DNA of 64,000 bases from an uncultured Sphingomonas sp. Lineage in GTDB: Bacteria > Pseudomonadota > Alphaproteobacteria > Sphingomonadales > Sphingomonadaceae. The notes under the pieces are model-generated. The model did not search any database and was not told where the DNA came from. It saw nothing but the letters and a program-made list of their open reading frames with translations. Positions 48,680 to 57,935 of this stretch are shown in pieces (the stretch's first letter is position 1; every line of letters begins with the position of its first letter). The stretch spans positions 56,952 through 120,951 of the forward strand of contig CAJYOI010000046.1 of assembly GCA_913776045.1 (NCBI GenBank), in the 5' to 3' direction. Made by a program: the position numbers and the translations under genes.

Positions 48680-49276
48680 ATGGACGTCATTCTGCTTGAG
48701 CGCGTCGAGAAACTCGGCGCCATCGGCGACGTGGTGAAGGTGAAGGACGGGTTCGCCCGCAACTTCCTCCTGCCGCGCAAGAAGGCGCTGCGCGCCAACG
48801 AAGCCAACAAGAAGGTGTTCGAAGCGAACCGTGCGCGGATCGAATCGGACAATGCCAACCGTCGCGGCGAAGCCGAGAAGGAAGCTGCGAGCTTCAAGGA
48901 CACCACGGTCACCCTGATCCGTCAGGCGTCGAACACCGGCCAGCTGTACGGTTCGGTCGCGGTGCGTGACCTGGTCGAGGCGCTGGTCGCTGATGGCCAC
49001 AAGGTCAACAAGAGCCAGGTCGTGCTCGACCGTCCGATCAAGACGATCGGCCTGTCGGAAGTTCGCGTCGCGCTGCATCCGGAAGTGTCGGTGACCGTCA
49101 AGGTCAACGTCGCACGTTCGCCGGAAGAAGCCGAGATGCAGGCATCGGGCGTGGACGTGATGTCGGCGATGTTCGAAAAGGACGAAGCCGGCTTCACCGA
49201 GGATTACGATCCCAACGCCGAGCCGGGCGCGACTGCCGAAGTGCAGTCGGACGAGGGTGGCGCCCAGCAGGGCTGA
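48680..49276 (+). CDS. rplI: 50S ribosomal protein L9
   Basis: A 198-residue protein that binds 23S rRNA at the base of the L1 stalk. The N-terminal domain MDVILLERVEKLGAIGDVVK and GFARNFLLPRKKALRAN is followed by the long helix (about 45-75) and the C-terminal RNA-binding domain with GQLYGSVAVRDL. The acidic tail after residue 150 (ending VQSDEGGAQQG) is an alphaproteobacterial extension. A strong terminator follows. Confidence 0.98.
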   Translation: MDVILLERVEKLGAIGDVVKVKDGFARNFLLPRKKALRANEANKKVFEANRARIESDNANRRGEAEKEAASFKDTTVTLIRQASNTGQLYGSVAVRDLVEALVADGHKVNKSQVVLDRPIKTIGLSEVRVALHPEVSVTVKVNVARSPEEAEMQASGVDVMSAMFEKDEAGFTEDYDPNAEPGATAEVQSDEGGAQQG

Positions 49277-49302
49277 GCTGCGTCTTAAGCGACATCAAGC
49301 AA

Positions 49303-49340
49303 GAAGCCGTCCGTAGCGATACGGGCGGCTTCTTTCGTTT
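49303..49340 (+). terminator. Intrinsic terminator of the rpsF-rpsR-rplI operon
   Basis: Stem GAAGCCGTCCGTA (49303-49315) with TACGGGCGGCTTC (49320-49332), one G-T pair, loop GCGA, followed by TTTCGTTT. A textbook terminator. Confidence 0.9.
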
Positions 49341-49367
49341 GGGGGCCGAACGCGATATTCGACGCTG

Positions 49368-50465
49368 ATGACCGGATCCCCTGCCCCCGCCCGCTTGCTC
49401 GAATGGGGCGAATTCGCGCCGTGGTTCAAAGGCCAGATTTTGGATGGCCGCCCCGATTGGGCGTTCCCGTCCGCAGCCGGTGCGCCCGTGGTGCTGTTTT
49501 TCCTCGGCAGCGCCGGGGCCCCGCGAGTCGCCGACGCTCTCGCGACGGTACTCGCCCAGGCGGGTCGGTTCGATGATGTTCGCGCACGGCTGTTCGGCGT
49601 CACCTGCGATCCTAGCGACGTCGTGCAACGACGGATCGCGCAACGTCTGCCGGGCATCCGCCACTTCCTCGATTACGACCGGGCCATCAGCCAGGCCTAT
49701 GGGGCCTGTGTCGCGGGCAGCGATTCCTATCAGCCGCATATCCTGGTGCTGAACCGGACGCTGCAGGTCGCGGCCCGGCTGACGCTGGATCAGGCCGGCG
49801 ACACCTTCTCCGTGCTTGACATGCTTGAGGCGCAGGCCGAGCAGGACTGGGCACCGGTGCTGACGGTCCCGAACCTGCTAGAAGACGGGCTCTGCCGGGC
49901 CCTGATCGACGTTTACGACCGCGACGGCGGGCGCGAATCGGGTTTCATGCAGGAAATCGACGGCAAGACCACATTGGTCGCGAACACAGATTTCAAGCGG
50001 CGGCGCGACTCCAACATCGAAGACCCGGCGCTGCGCAACGCGCTCGTCGCGCGAATCCAGCAGAAGTTGGTGCCGGCGATGAAGCGCAGTTTTCAGTTCG
50101 AGCCGACCCGCATCGAACGCTACATCGTCGCGGCCTACGATGCAGAAGGCGGCGGATATTTCCACGCCCACCGCGACAATACGACGAAAGGTACCGCGCA
50201 CCGACGTTTCGCGGTCACGATCAACCTGAACGACGATTACGAAGGCGGCGACCTTCGCTTTCCCGAGTTCGGCCGCCGCATCTATCGCGCGCCGAAAGGC
50301 GGCGCGATCGTCTTTTCCTGCTCGCTACTCCACGAAGCGACGCCGATGATACGGGGGCGACGTTACGCGACCTTACCGTTCCTCTACGACGAAGCCGCCG
50401 CTGAAATCCGACGCGCGAACAACGCGTTCCTATCGGCGGACGTCGGCAAATACGAAGTGGCCTGA
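49368..50465 (+). CDS. Thioredoxin-like / 2OG-Fe(II) oxygenase fusion
   Basis: A 365-residue two-domain protein. Residues 1-160 resemble a peroxiredoxin/thioredoxin fold (PVVLFFLGSAGAPRVADALA, RARLFGVTCDPSD, FLDYDRAISQAYGA), but the peroxidatic Cys position is not a Cys. Residues 165-350 form a prolyl-4-hydroxylase-type oxygenase: the metal-binding H-x-D is in GGGYFHAHRDN, the distal His in SCSLLHEATPMIRGRRYATL, with the 2-oxoglutarate-binding Arg just after. Partner strands read RFAVTINLNDDYEGGDLRFP. The target, perhaps a proline in a ribosomal or other protein, is unknown. It follows the L9 terminator and is probably transcribed on its own. Confidence 0.85.
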   Translation: MTGSPAPARLLEWGEFAPWFKGQILDGRPDWAFPSAAGAPVVLFFLGSAGAPRVADALATVLAQAGRFDDVRARLFGVTCDPSDVVQRRIAQRLPGIRHFLDYDRAISQAYGACVAGSDSYQPHILVLNRTLQVAARLTLDQAGDTFSVLDMLEAQAEQDWAPVLTVPNLLEDGLCRALIDVYDRDGGRESGFMQEIDGKTTLVANTDFKRRRDSNIEDPALRNALVARIQQKLVPAMKRSFQFEPTRIERYIVAAYDAEGGGYFHAHRDNTTKGTAHRRFAVTINLNDDYEGGDLRFPEFGRRIYRAPKGGAIVFSCSLLHEATPMIRGRRYATLPFLYDEAAAEIRRANNAFLSADVGKYEVA

Positions 50466-50469
50466 TCGA

Positions 50470-50547
50470 TCAGGGGCAGCTCACGCAGGCGCCAATCACG
50501 GCGGCTAGAGGAATGAGCGCTAGGACGACGGGGACAATCTGTTTCAT
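50470..50547 (-). CDS. Possible 25-residue lipopeptide
   Basis: ATG 50547 to TGA 50470 encodes MKQIVPVVLALIPLAAVIGA followed by CVSCP. This is a positively charged start, a hydrophobic stretch, an IGAC lipobox and a very short mature end with two cysteines. It is close in form to entericidin-like and other minimal lipoproteins. The ribosome-binding site is weak (GGTCG). It lies 5 bases from the stop of the convergent oxygenase gene. May be real or chance; no family is recognised. Confidence 0.35.
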   Translation of the reverse strand: MKQIVPVVLALIPLAAVIGACVSCP

Positions 50548-50653
50548 TTGAACGACCAATCGATGTTTCCCCGTTCAATGCGCCGCGTCAGGAAAAGGTT
50601 TCTCGCTTATGAACGGCCTGTGATTTTGATCACTGCGGCTGCGTGATTTTCAT

Positions 50654-51421
50654 TCAGGCAGCAGCGCGCTCGTCGCTTCTGAGAGTGAGCACTTCGACGC
50701 CGTCGCGGGTCACGGCGACGGTATGTTCGAACTGCGCGGACAGCTTTCCGTCATCGGTGACCACGGTCCACCCGTCATCCCCGGTCGATACCTTGCGCGT
50801 ACCTTGGTTGATCATCGGCTCGATCGTGAAGACCATCCCCTCGCGCAGCACCTGACCCGTGCCCGCGCGGCCGAAATGCAGCACGTCGGGCGCCTCGTGC
50901 ATCTCGCGGCCGATGCCGTGCCCGCAAAAGTCGCGAACGACCGAATAGCCGTTCTTCCTGGCGTGCTTCTCGATCGCGAAGCCGATGTCGCCCAGTCGCG
51001 CACCGGGACGAACCGCGCCGATCCCCTTCCACATCGCTTCCTGCGCGATCGTGACAAGGCGCCGCGCGGCCGGCGCGACCGTCCCGACCATATAGGTCTT
51101 GCTCGAATCGGCGATGAGGCCGCCCTTCTCCAGCGTGATGTCGAGGTTGACGATGTCGCCGTCACGGATGATCTCGTCCGCGCTCGGCACGCCGTGGCAG
51201 ACGACGTGGTTGATCGAACTGTTGAGCACGAAGGCAAAGCCATACTGCCCTTTGCTGGCCGGTCGGGCGTGAAGTTCATCGACGATGAAACGCTCCACGA
51301 GATCGTTGACCGCCAGCGTCGACAGTCCCGCAAGCTCGACGCGGTCGAGCATTTCGAACACCTGCGCGAGCAACCGCCCCGCCTGACGCTGAATGCCGAG
51401 CTCTTGCGCAGTCTTGATCAT
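50654..51421 (-). CDS. map: Type I methionine aminopeptidase
   Basis: Removes the N-terminal methionine from new proteins. The protein has 255 residues. The five metal ligands are visible: D in IVNLDITLEKGG, D in ADSSKTYMVG, H in CGHGIGREMHEAPDV, E in VFTIEPMINQGT and E in SAQFEHTVAVT. The substrate His is in NHVVCHGVPS. The start at 51421 overlaps the mutL stop as ATGA, a coupled and slightly unusual partner; the open frame upstream is a mutL shadow. Confidence 0.96.
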   Translation of the reverse strand: MIKTAQELGIQRQAGRLLAQVFEMLDRVELAGLSTLAVNDLVERFIVDELHARPASKGQYGFAFVLNSSINHVVCHGVPSADEIIRDGDIVNLDITLEKGGLIADSSKTYMVGTVAPAARRLVTIAQEAMWKGIGAVRPGARLGDIGFAIEKHARKNGYSVVRDFCGHGIGREMHEAPDVLHFGRAGTGQVLREGMVFTIEPMINQGTRKVSTGDDGWTVVTDDGKLSAQFEHTVAVTRDGVEVLTLRSDERAAA

Positions 51422-53232
51422 CACTTCCGTCCGAACAATTTTTCGATATCGCCGTGCGCCAGCTTCACCCAGGTCGGGCGGCCGTGGTTGCACTGGCCCG
51501 AATGCGGGGTGACTTCCATTTCGCGAAGCAACGCATTCATCTCGGCGACGGACAGGATGCGCCCGGCGCGAACCGAGCCGTGGCAAGCCATCGTCGCGGC
51601 GACATGGTCGAGACGTTCGCGGAGGGACAGCGCCTCGTCATAGGCGGCGAGTTCGTCGGCCAGATCGGTGATAAGGCCCGCCACGTCACCGCTGCCGAGC
51701 AAAGCCGGCGTGGCGCGGACCAGCATCGCGCGCGGGCCGAAGCGTTCGAGGTCGAGCCCAAAGTCGGACAGTTCACCGACGCGGGCCTCCAGCCGGTCGC
51801 AGGCGGGTTCGTCGAGTTCGACGACCTCAGGCAGCAGCAAGGCTTGGCTCGCCACCCCGCCCCCGGCCATGGCGTTTCGCATGCGTTCGAGGACCAGGCG
51901 TTCGTGTGCGGCGTGCTGGTCGACGATGACCAGGCCGTCCTCGGCCTCGGCGACGATATAGGTCTTGGCGACCTGACCGCGGGCGACCCCGAGGGGGTGG
52001 CGGATCGTCTCCGGCGGTGGCGCGTACGCCGGCTCGGCACGTGCCATCGGGGGCGGCATGGCGAAAGTCGGGCGGCGATCTGTGACCCTGTAAAACCCCT
52101 CACCTTCAGGAGAGGGATAGGGGGTGGGGGACGTTTCGGTAAGTCCGGAACCTGCGGACAGGCCCCACCCCAACCCCTCTCCTGATGAGAAGGAGCTTTC
52201 GGTTTGCCAAGCGCCTAATGCTCCGGCACTCGGCCGCTGCACCGCGCGGTGACCCGCCTCGTCCAGTGCGCGCCGCAAGCCACTGACGATCAGCCCGCGG
52301 ACCAGCGCTGGATCACGGAATCGCACCTCGGTCTTGGCCGGGTGCACGTTCACATCGACCACGTCGGCCGGCACATCGAGGAACAGCGCCACCACCGCAT
52401 GACGATCCCGCGGCATCATCTCGGCATAGGCGCCGCGGATCGCGCCGATCAGCAGGCGGTCCTTCACCGGGCGGCCGTTGACGAAAAGATACTGATGATC
52501 GGCGATTCCGCGGTGAAAGGTCGGCAGGCCGGCGACCCCGCCAAGTCGCAGCCCCTCACGCTCGAAATCGATCGTCACGCTGTTCGCGGCCAACTCCCGA
52601 TCGGTCAGTGCGGCGACGCGCGCAGGGCGATCCTCGTCGGGCTGAACCGACAGCGTGCGGCGGCCGTCATGTTCGACCGAGAAGCCGATGCCGGGGCGTG
52701 CCATCGCGAGACGCCGGATCATCTCGAGGCAAGCGGCATATTCGGCACGGGCCGAGCGCAGGAACTTGCGCCGCGCAGGCACGCGGACGAACAGCCCCTC
52801 TACCCGGACGCGGGTGCCGGGCGGGAGTGCGGCCGGCCCCTCCTGCTCCAACGTCCCGTTATCGACCAGGCGCATCCAGCCATCGGCGCCGCGCACCCGG
52901 CTCTCCAGCGTCAGCCGCGCAACGCTGGCGATCGATGGCAACGCCTCGCCCCGGAACCCGAGCGTATCGACCGCCTCGATATCCTCGTCGGGCAGCTTCG
53001 ACGTCGCGTGACGTTCCAGCGCCAGCGCCATGTCGGCCGGTGTCATCCCGCAGCCGTCGTCGGTCACTTCGATCAGGTCGGTGCCCCCGCCGGCCAGTCG
53101 CACCGCGATCCGGGCGGCGCCGGCGTCGATCGCGTTTTCTACGAGTTCTTTCAACGCAGCAGCGGGGCGTTCCACCACTTCTCCGGCCGCGATACGGTTG
53201 ACGAGATGACTGGGGAGGCGGCGTATTGACAT
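51421..53232 (-). CDS. mutL: DNA mismatch repair protein MutL
   Basis: Couples MutS mismatch recognition to strand removal. The protein has 603 residues. The N-terminal GHKL ATPase has ELVENAIDAGA, VTDDGCGMTPADM and DTLGFRGEALPSIAS. The C-terminal dimerisation domain carries the DQHA-x2-E-x4-E metal motif (VDQHAAHERLVLERM) and CNHGRPTW, so it should be an active nicking MutL, unlike E. coli. The linker between the domains holds a palindromic repeat read in frame. Start MSIRRLPSHLVNRIAAGEVV is the universal N-terminus. Confidence 0.96.
   Translation of the reverse strand: MSIRRLPSHLVNRIAAGEVVERPAAALKELVENAIDAGAARIAVRLAGGGTDLIEVTDDGCGMTPADMALALERHATSKLPDEDIEAVDTLGFRGEALPSIASVARLTLESRVRGADGWMRLVDNGTLEQEGPAALPPGTRVRVEGLFVRVPARRKFLRSARAEYAACLEMIRRLAMARPGIGFSVEHDGRRTLSVQPDEDRPARVAALTDRELAANSVTIDFEREGLRLGGVAGLPTFHRGIADHQYLFVNGRPVKDRLLIGAIRGAYAEMMPRDRHAVVALFLDVPADVVDVNVHPAKTEVRFRDPALVRGLIVSGLRRALDEAGHRAVQRPSAGALGAWQTESSFSSGEGLGWGLSAGSGLTETSPTPYPSPEGEGFYRVTDRRPTFAMPPPMARAEPAYAPPPETIRHPLGVARGQVAKTYIVAEAEDGLVIVDQHAAHERLVLERMRNAMAGGGVASQALLLPEVVELDEPACDRLEARVGELSDFGLDLERFGPRAMLVRATPALLGSGDVAGLITDLADELAAYDEALSLRERLDHVAATMACHGSVRAGRILSVAEMNALLREMEVTPHSGQCNHGRPTWVKLAHGDIEKLFGRK
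52096..52193. repeat. Palindromic repeat inserted in frame in the mutL linker
   Basis: About 98 bases form an imperfect inverted repeat. The left arm begins CCCCTCACCTTCAGGAGAGG and the right arm ends in the inverse ACCCCTCTCCTGATGAGAAG; about 33 bases lie between. It is translated without a stop as SSGEGLGWGLSAGSG and TSPTPYPSPEGEGF, a Gly/Ser/Pro-rich stretch unlike MutL linkers. It shares arm sequence with the edd-glk element at 40483-40580. Confidence 0.7.
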
Positions 53233-53246
53233 GGGGGACGCTCTAG

Positions 53247-54422
<1,176 letters not shown>

Positions 54423-54451
54423 TCCTCTAGCGAGAGAAGGGCGCGGACGGT

Positions 54452-55327
54452 ATGGCGCCGCCGATTGCCAGACGCACCGGCTTTTCGCGGCGCGCGCAGT
54501 ACGGGGTCTTCATCGGCTATGTGGCGGCGGCGACCGGGGCTCTGGTCGGCGCCGTCCTCGTCCTGCTGTCCTTCTTCAATCCGCCGGCCTTTGCCGTGTT
54601 GCGCTCCGGCGTGGCCGAACTAACCACGCCTATCTCCAGCGGCCTCCATGGTTTGCGCCGTGCCGCGACCGTTCCGGGGGGCCTGACCGACTATTTCGGC
54701 GGCGCGGACAAGATCCGCGCGTTGCGCCAGCAACTCGAGGCCGAACGCGCGATCGTGCTGCGCGCGCGGATGATCAATCGCGAGAACGCGCGTCTTCGTG
54801 CGCTGCTGCGGGTCCGCGACGTCGATCCTGCCCCGGTCGTCACCGCCCGCCTGGTTAACTCGAGCGGGTCGAGCACGCGGCGCTATGCTACCCTCAACGC
54901 CGGGCGCTTCCAGGGCGTCGACGTCGGTCAGCCCGTGCGGGGTCCGGAGGGGTTGATCGGCCGCGTGCTGGAAACCGGGCTGAATGCGTCCCGCGTGCTG
55001 CTGATCACCGATGCCGAAAGCATCGTCCCCGTCCGCCGGACGCGCGACGGTTTTCCCGCGATCGCCGCTGGGCGCGGCGACGGACTGCTCGACGTGCGCT
55101 CGGCAGGTTCGGTCAACGCGCCGTTCCGCGCCGGCGACGTGTTCGTAACATCAGGCACCGGGGGCATCTATCCGCCCAACATCCCGGTCGCGCGCGTCAA
55201 TGCCGAAGCGCGCGATGCCGCGCTAGCCCGTCCCTTCGCCGATCCCGATGCGCTCGATTTCGCGATCGTGCAGAAGGCGTTCCTGCCGCCCCTGCCCCCG
55301 CCCCCTGCTCCGGACGCCAAGAAATGA
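54452..55327 (+). CDS. mreC: Rod shape-determining protein MreC
   Basis: A bitopic inner-membrane protein that activates PBP2-RodA. The protein has 291 residues. A membrane helix spans about 18-42 (YGVFIGYVAAATGALVGAVL). It is followed by a coiled coil (KIRALRQQLEAERAIVLRAR at about 87-106) and then two beta-barrel domains with ARLVNSSGSSTRRYATLNAG, EGLIGRVLETGLNASRVLLI and FVTSGTGGIYPPNIPVARV. The C-terminus is Pro-rich. It overlaps the mreD start by 4 bases. Confidence 0.95.
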   Translation: MAPPIARRTGFSRRAQYGVFIGYVAAATGALVGAVLVLLSFFNPPAFAVLRSGVAELTTPISSGLHGLRRAATVPGGLTDYFGGADKIRALRQQLEAERAIVLRARMINRENARLRALLRVRDVDPAPVVTARLVNSSGSSTRRYATLNAGRFQGVDVGQPVRGPEGLIGRVLETGLNASRVLLITDAESIVPVRRTRDGFPAIAAGRGDGLLDVRSAGSVNAPFRAGDVFVTSGTGGIYPPNIPVARVNAEARDAALARPFADPDALDFAIVQKAFLPPLPPPPAPDAKK

Positions 55328-55839
55328 GGCCGCCGCGGCCGTCGAAGTTCGGCGAGCCGGTCAGCGCGCGTCGCCGGTCGCTGATCGCGGCAGCAGTCGT
55401 GATGATAGGGTCACTGCTGCCGATCGTGCCGATCATCGCGATCGTCCCCTATCTGCCGCCGCTCGGCCTGTTGCTGCTGATCGCCTGGCGCCAGCGCAGC
55501 CCCGACATCCTGCCGGTGTGGGCGGGGCCGCCGCTCGGGCTGTGGGACGATCTGCTCAGTGGCCATCCGCTGGGCAGTGCGATGTCGCTGTGGACGCTCG
55601 TCATGCTGACGATCGACCTGATCGATCATCGGCTCGTCTGGCGGGACTTCTGGCAGGAATGGCTGGTCGCGGGCGGCGCGGTCGCGGGGTTTCTGGTCGG
55701 CGCGCGGCTTGCGGGCACGCCGCTGAGTGCGCATGTCGATACCGTGCTGTTGATCCAGATCCTGATCGCGATCGCGCTTTATCCACTGGCGGCGGCGCTG
55801 TGCGCCTGGGTCGACGAACGCGGGCAGCAGCGCCGGTGA
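55324..55839 (+). CDS. mreD: Rod shape-determining protein MreD
   Basis: A 171-residue inner-membrane protein with about five or six hydrophobic helices (for example LIAAAVVMIGSLLPIVPIIA, LVAGGAVAGFLVGARLAG and VLLIQILIAIALYPLAAAL). The motif PVWAGPPLGLWDDLLSGHPL matches the MreD substrate-channel loop. It partners MreC in the elongasome. It overlaps the mrdA start by 4 bases (GTGA). Confidence 0.93.
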   Translation: MRPPRPSKFGEPVSARRRSLIAAAVVMIGSLLPIVPIIAIVPYLPPLGLLLLIAWRQRSPDILPVWAGPPLGLWDDLLSGHPLGSAMSLWTLVMLTIDLIDHRLVWRDFWQEWLVAGGAVAGFLVGARLAGTPLSAHVDTVLLIQILIAIALYPLAAALCAWVDERGQQRR

Positions 55840-57935
55840 GGATCAGCAATCCCTTCGCGATCGCCAGCGAAGCCGTCCAGTCGTACACCTTCACCCGGCG
55901 TGCGATGTTCGTGTCGGGGCTGCAGATCGGCGTCGGCGTGCTGCTGGCCGGGCGGATGACATGGCTCGCAGTCGCCGAGAATGAACGTTATTCGCTGCTG
56001 AGCGAAAGCAACCGCGTCAACACCACGCTGGTCCCCCCGCGTCGCGGGTGGATCGTCGATCGCCACGGCCACGCCATCGCCAACAATCGCACCGATTTCC
56101 GCGTCGACATCATCCCCGACCGGATGCACGCAGGCGACAAGGATCGCGTGCTGGGGATCGTCCAGCACATTCTGGCGCTCGATCCGGACGAGCGCGCGCG
56201 TGTCGATGCGGAACTGAAGCGGGCCGCCGGTTTCCAGCCGGTACAGGTCGCGGAAAATCTCGACTGGGACCGGTTCGCCGCGATCAGTGTACGGTTGCCC
56301 GAACTGCAGGGCGTCGCGCCCTCCCGCGGCTTTTCGCGCAACTATCCGCTCGGTGCCGCGGTCGCGCATCTGACCGGCTATGTCGGCGCGGCGACCGCGG
56401 AACAGTATAAGGAAACGCGCGACCCGCTGCTGGTCACGCCGGGGTTCAAGCTGGGCAAGGACGGGCTTGAAAAGAGCCTGGAACAGCGGCTGCGCGGCAA
56501 ACCCGGCGCCAAGCGGATCGAGGTGACCGCGCGCGGCAAGCTTGTTCGCGAGCTTGCGACACGCCCCGACGTGCCCGGCCAGACGATCCGCCTGAATATC
56601 GATTCCGGGCTCCAGGAATATGCCGCGCGGCGCCTTGGCACCAATTCGGGCAGCTGCGTCGTGTTCGACTGCCAGACCGGCGAGATGCTGGCGATGGTGT
56701 CGATGCCCGCGTACGACCCCAACAGCTTTTCAGACGGCATCAGCCACAACGAATGGAAGATGCTGTCGGAGGACGATCACGTACCCCTGATGAACAAGGT
56801 GCTTCAGGGGCTGTATCCGCCGGGTTCCACGGTCAAGCCGATGAACGGCCTCGCGCTGCTGGAGGCCGGGGTCAGCCCGAACGAGCGTGTGTTCTGCTCG
56901 GGCGCGTTGCGGGTGGGCAACGGCGTGTTCCACTGCCACAAGCGCCGCGGCCACGGCCCCCTCGATCTGAAGGGCGCGATCGCACAGAGTTGCGACATCT
57001 ATTTCTACGAGATGATCCGGCGGCTCGGCTACGACCGGATCGCGCCGGTCGCGCGTGCGGTCGGGCTGGGGCAGAAGTTCGACCTGCCTTACCCCAGCCA
57101 GCGCTACGGCACCGTGCCCGACAGCGCGTGGAAGCAGAAGAAATACAAGACCGCCTGGACGGTCGCCGATTCGCTCAACGCGTCGATCGGTCAGGGTTAT
57201 GTCCTTGCCAATCCGCTGCAGATGGCGGTGATGGCCGCGCGGATCGCCAGCGGTAAGATGATCCAGCCGCATCTGCTGGCCGGTCGCGATAGCCGCAATG
57301 CGCCAATGCTGCCCTACAAGCCTGAACATCTCGCGATCGTGCGGGAGGCGATGTGGGCGGTGGTCAACGGCGGCGGCACCGGCGGTGCGTCGCGCATGTA
57401 CGTGCCCGGCGTCTCCCTCGCGGCGAAGACCGGCACCGCGCAAGTGCGTCGCATCACGATGGCCGAACGGCGCTCGGGCGTGCTGTCCAACGGACAATTG
57501 CCGTTCAAGCTGCGCGACCACGCTCACTTCGTCTGCTTCGCGCCGGCCGACAATCCGCGCTATGCCGCTGCCATCGTGCTCGAACACAACGGCCATACCG
57601 TGCGCAACCTCGATACGCCGCTGACCGGTCGCGACATCATGACCTACCTCTTCGACAAGAAGCGCGCGGTGCAGGCGCTGGAGGAGGTCGAGCCGACTTG
57701 GGGCGGCGACATTCGCACCCGAATGGCTGCGCAGAAGACGGCATTCGAAGCCGCGCAGAATCCGGTCGCGGCGCCGCCCGAAGACGTCGAATCGGCCGCG
57801 AGCAACGTCGTCGACGCTGCCGTCGCCGAATCGAATGCACGGACCCCGACGACCGGGGTGGCCGAGGGTCGTACGGAGGAGCTGCCGCTGGAAGACGACG
57901 CGCCTGGTCCGCAGCCGCTTGGGAACACGCAATGA
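55836..57935 (+). CDS. mrdA: Penicillin-binding protein 2 (elongation transpeptidase)
   Basis: Cross-links side-wall peptidoglycan together with RodA. The protein has 699 residues. One N-terminal membrane helix (about 26-46, MFVSGLQIGVGVLLAGRMTW) is followed by the pedestal domain (PPRRGWIVDRHGHAIANNR). The transpeptidase motifs are STVK in YPPGSTVKPMNGL, SCD in AQSCDIYFYEM and KTG in LAAKTGTAQVRR. The C-terminal tail of about 80 residues is Glu/Ala-rich and probably disordered. GTG 55836 overlaps the mreD stop; the longer upstream frame is a shadow. Confidence 0.96.
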   Translation: MRISNPFAIASEAVQSYTFTRRAMFVSGLQIGVGVLLAGRMTWLAVAENERYSLLSESNRVNTTLVPPRRGWIVDRHGHAIANNRTDFRVDIIPDRMHAGDKDRVLGIVQHILALDPDERARVDAELKRAAGFQPVQVAENLDWDRFAAISVRLPELQGVAPSRGFSRNYPLGAAVAHLTGYVGAATAEQYKETRDPLLVTPGFKLGKDGLEKSLEQRLRGKPGAKRIEVTARGKLVRELATRPDVPGQTIRLNIDSGLQEYAARRLGTNSGSCVVFDCQTGEMLAMVSMPAYDPNSFSDGISHNEWKMLSEDDHVPLMNKVLQGLYPPGSTVKPMNGLALLEAGVSPNERVFCSGALRVGNGVFHCHKRRGHGPLDLKGAIAQSCDIYFYEMIRRLGYDRIAPVARAVGLGQKFDLPYPSQRYGTVPDSAWKQKKYKTAWTVADSLNASIGQGYVLANPLQMAVMAARIASGKMIQPHLLAGRDSRNAPMLPYKPEHLAIVREAMWAVVNGGGTGGASRMYVPGVSLAAKTGTAQVRRITMAERRSGVLSNGQLPFKLRDHAHFVCFAPADNPRYAAAIVLEHNGHTVRNLDTPLTGRDIMTYLFDKKRAVQALEEVEPTWGGDIRTRMAAQKTAFEAAQNPVAAPPEDVESAASNVVDAAVAESNARTPTTGVAEGRTEELPLEDDAPGPQPLGNTQ

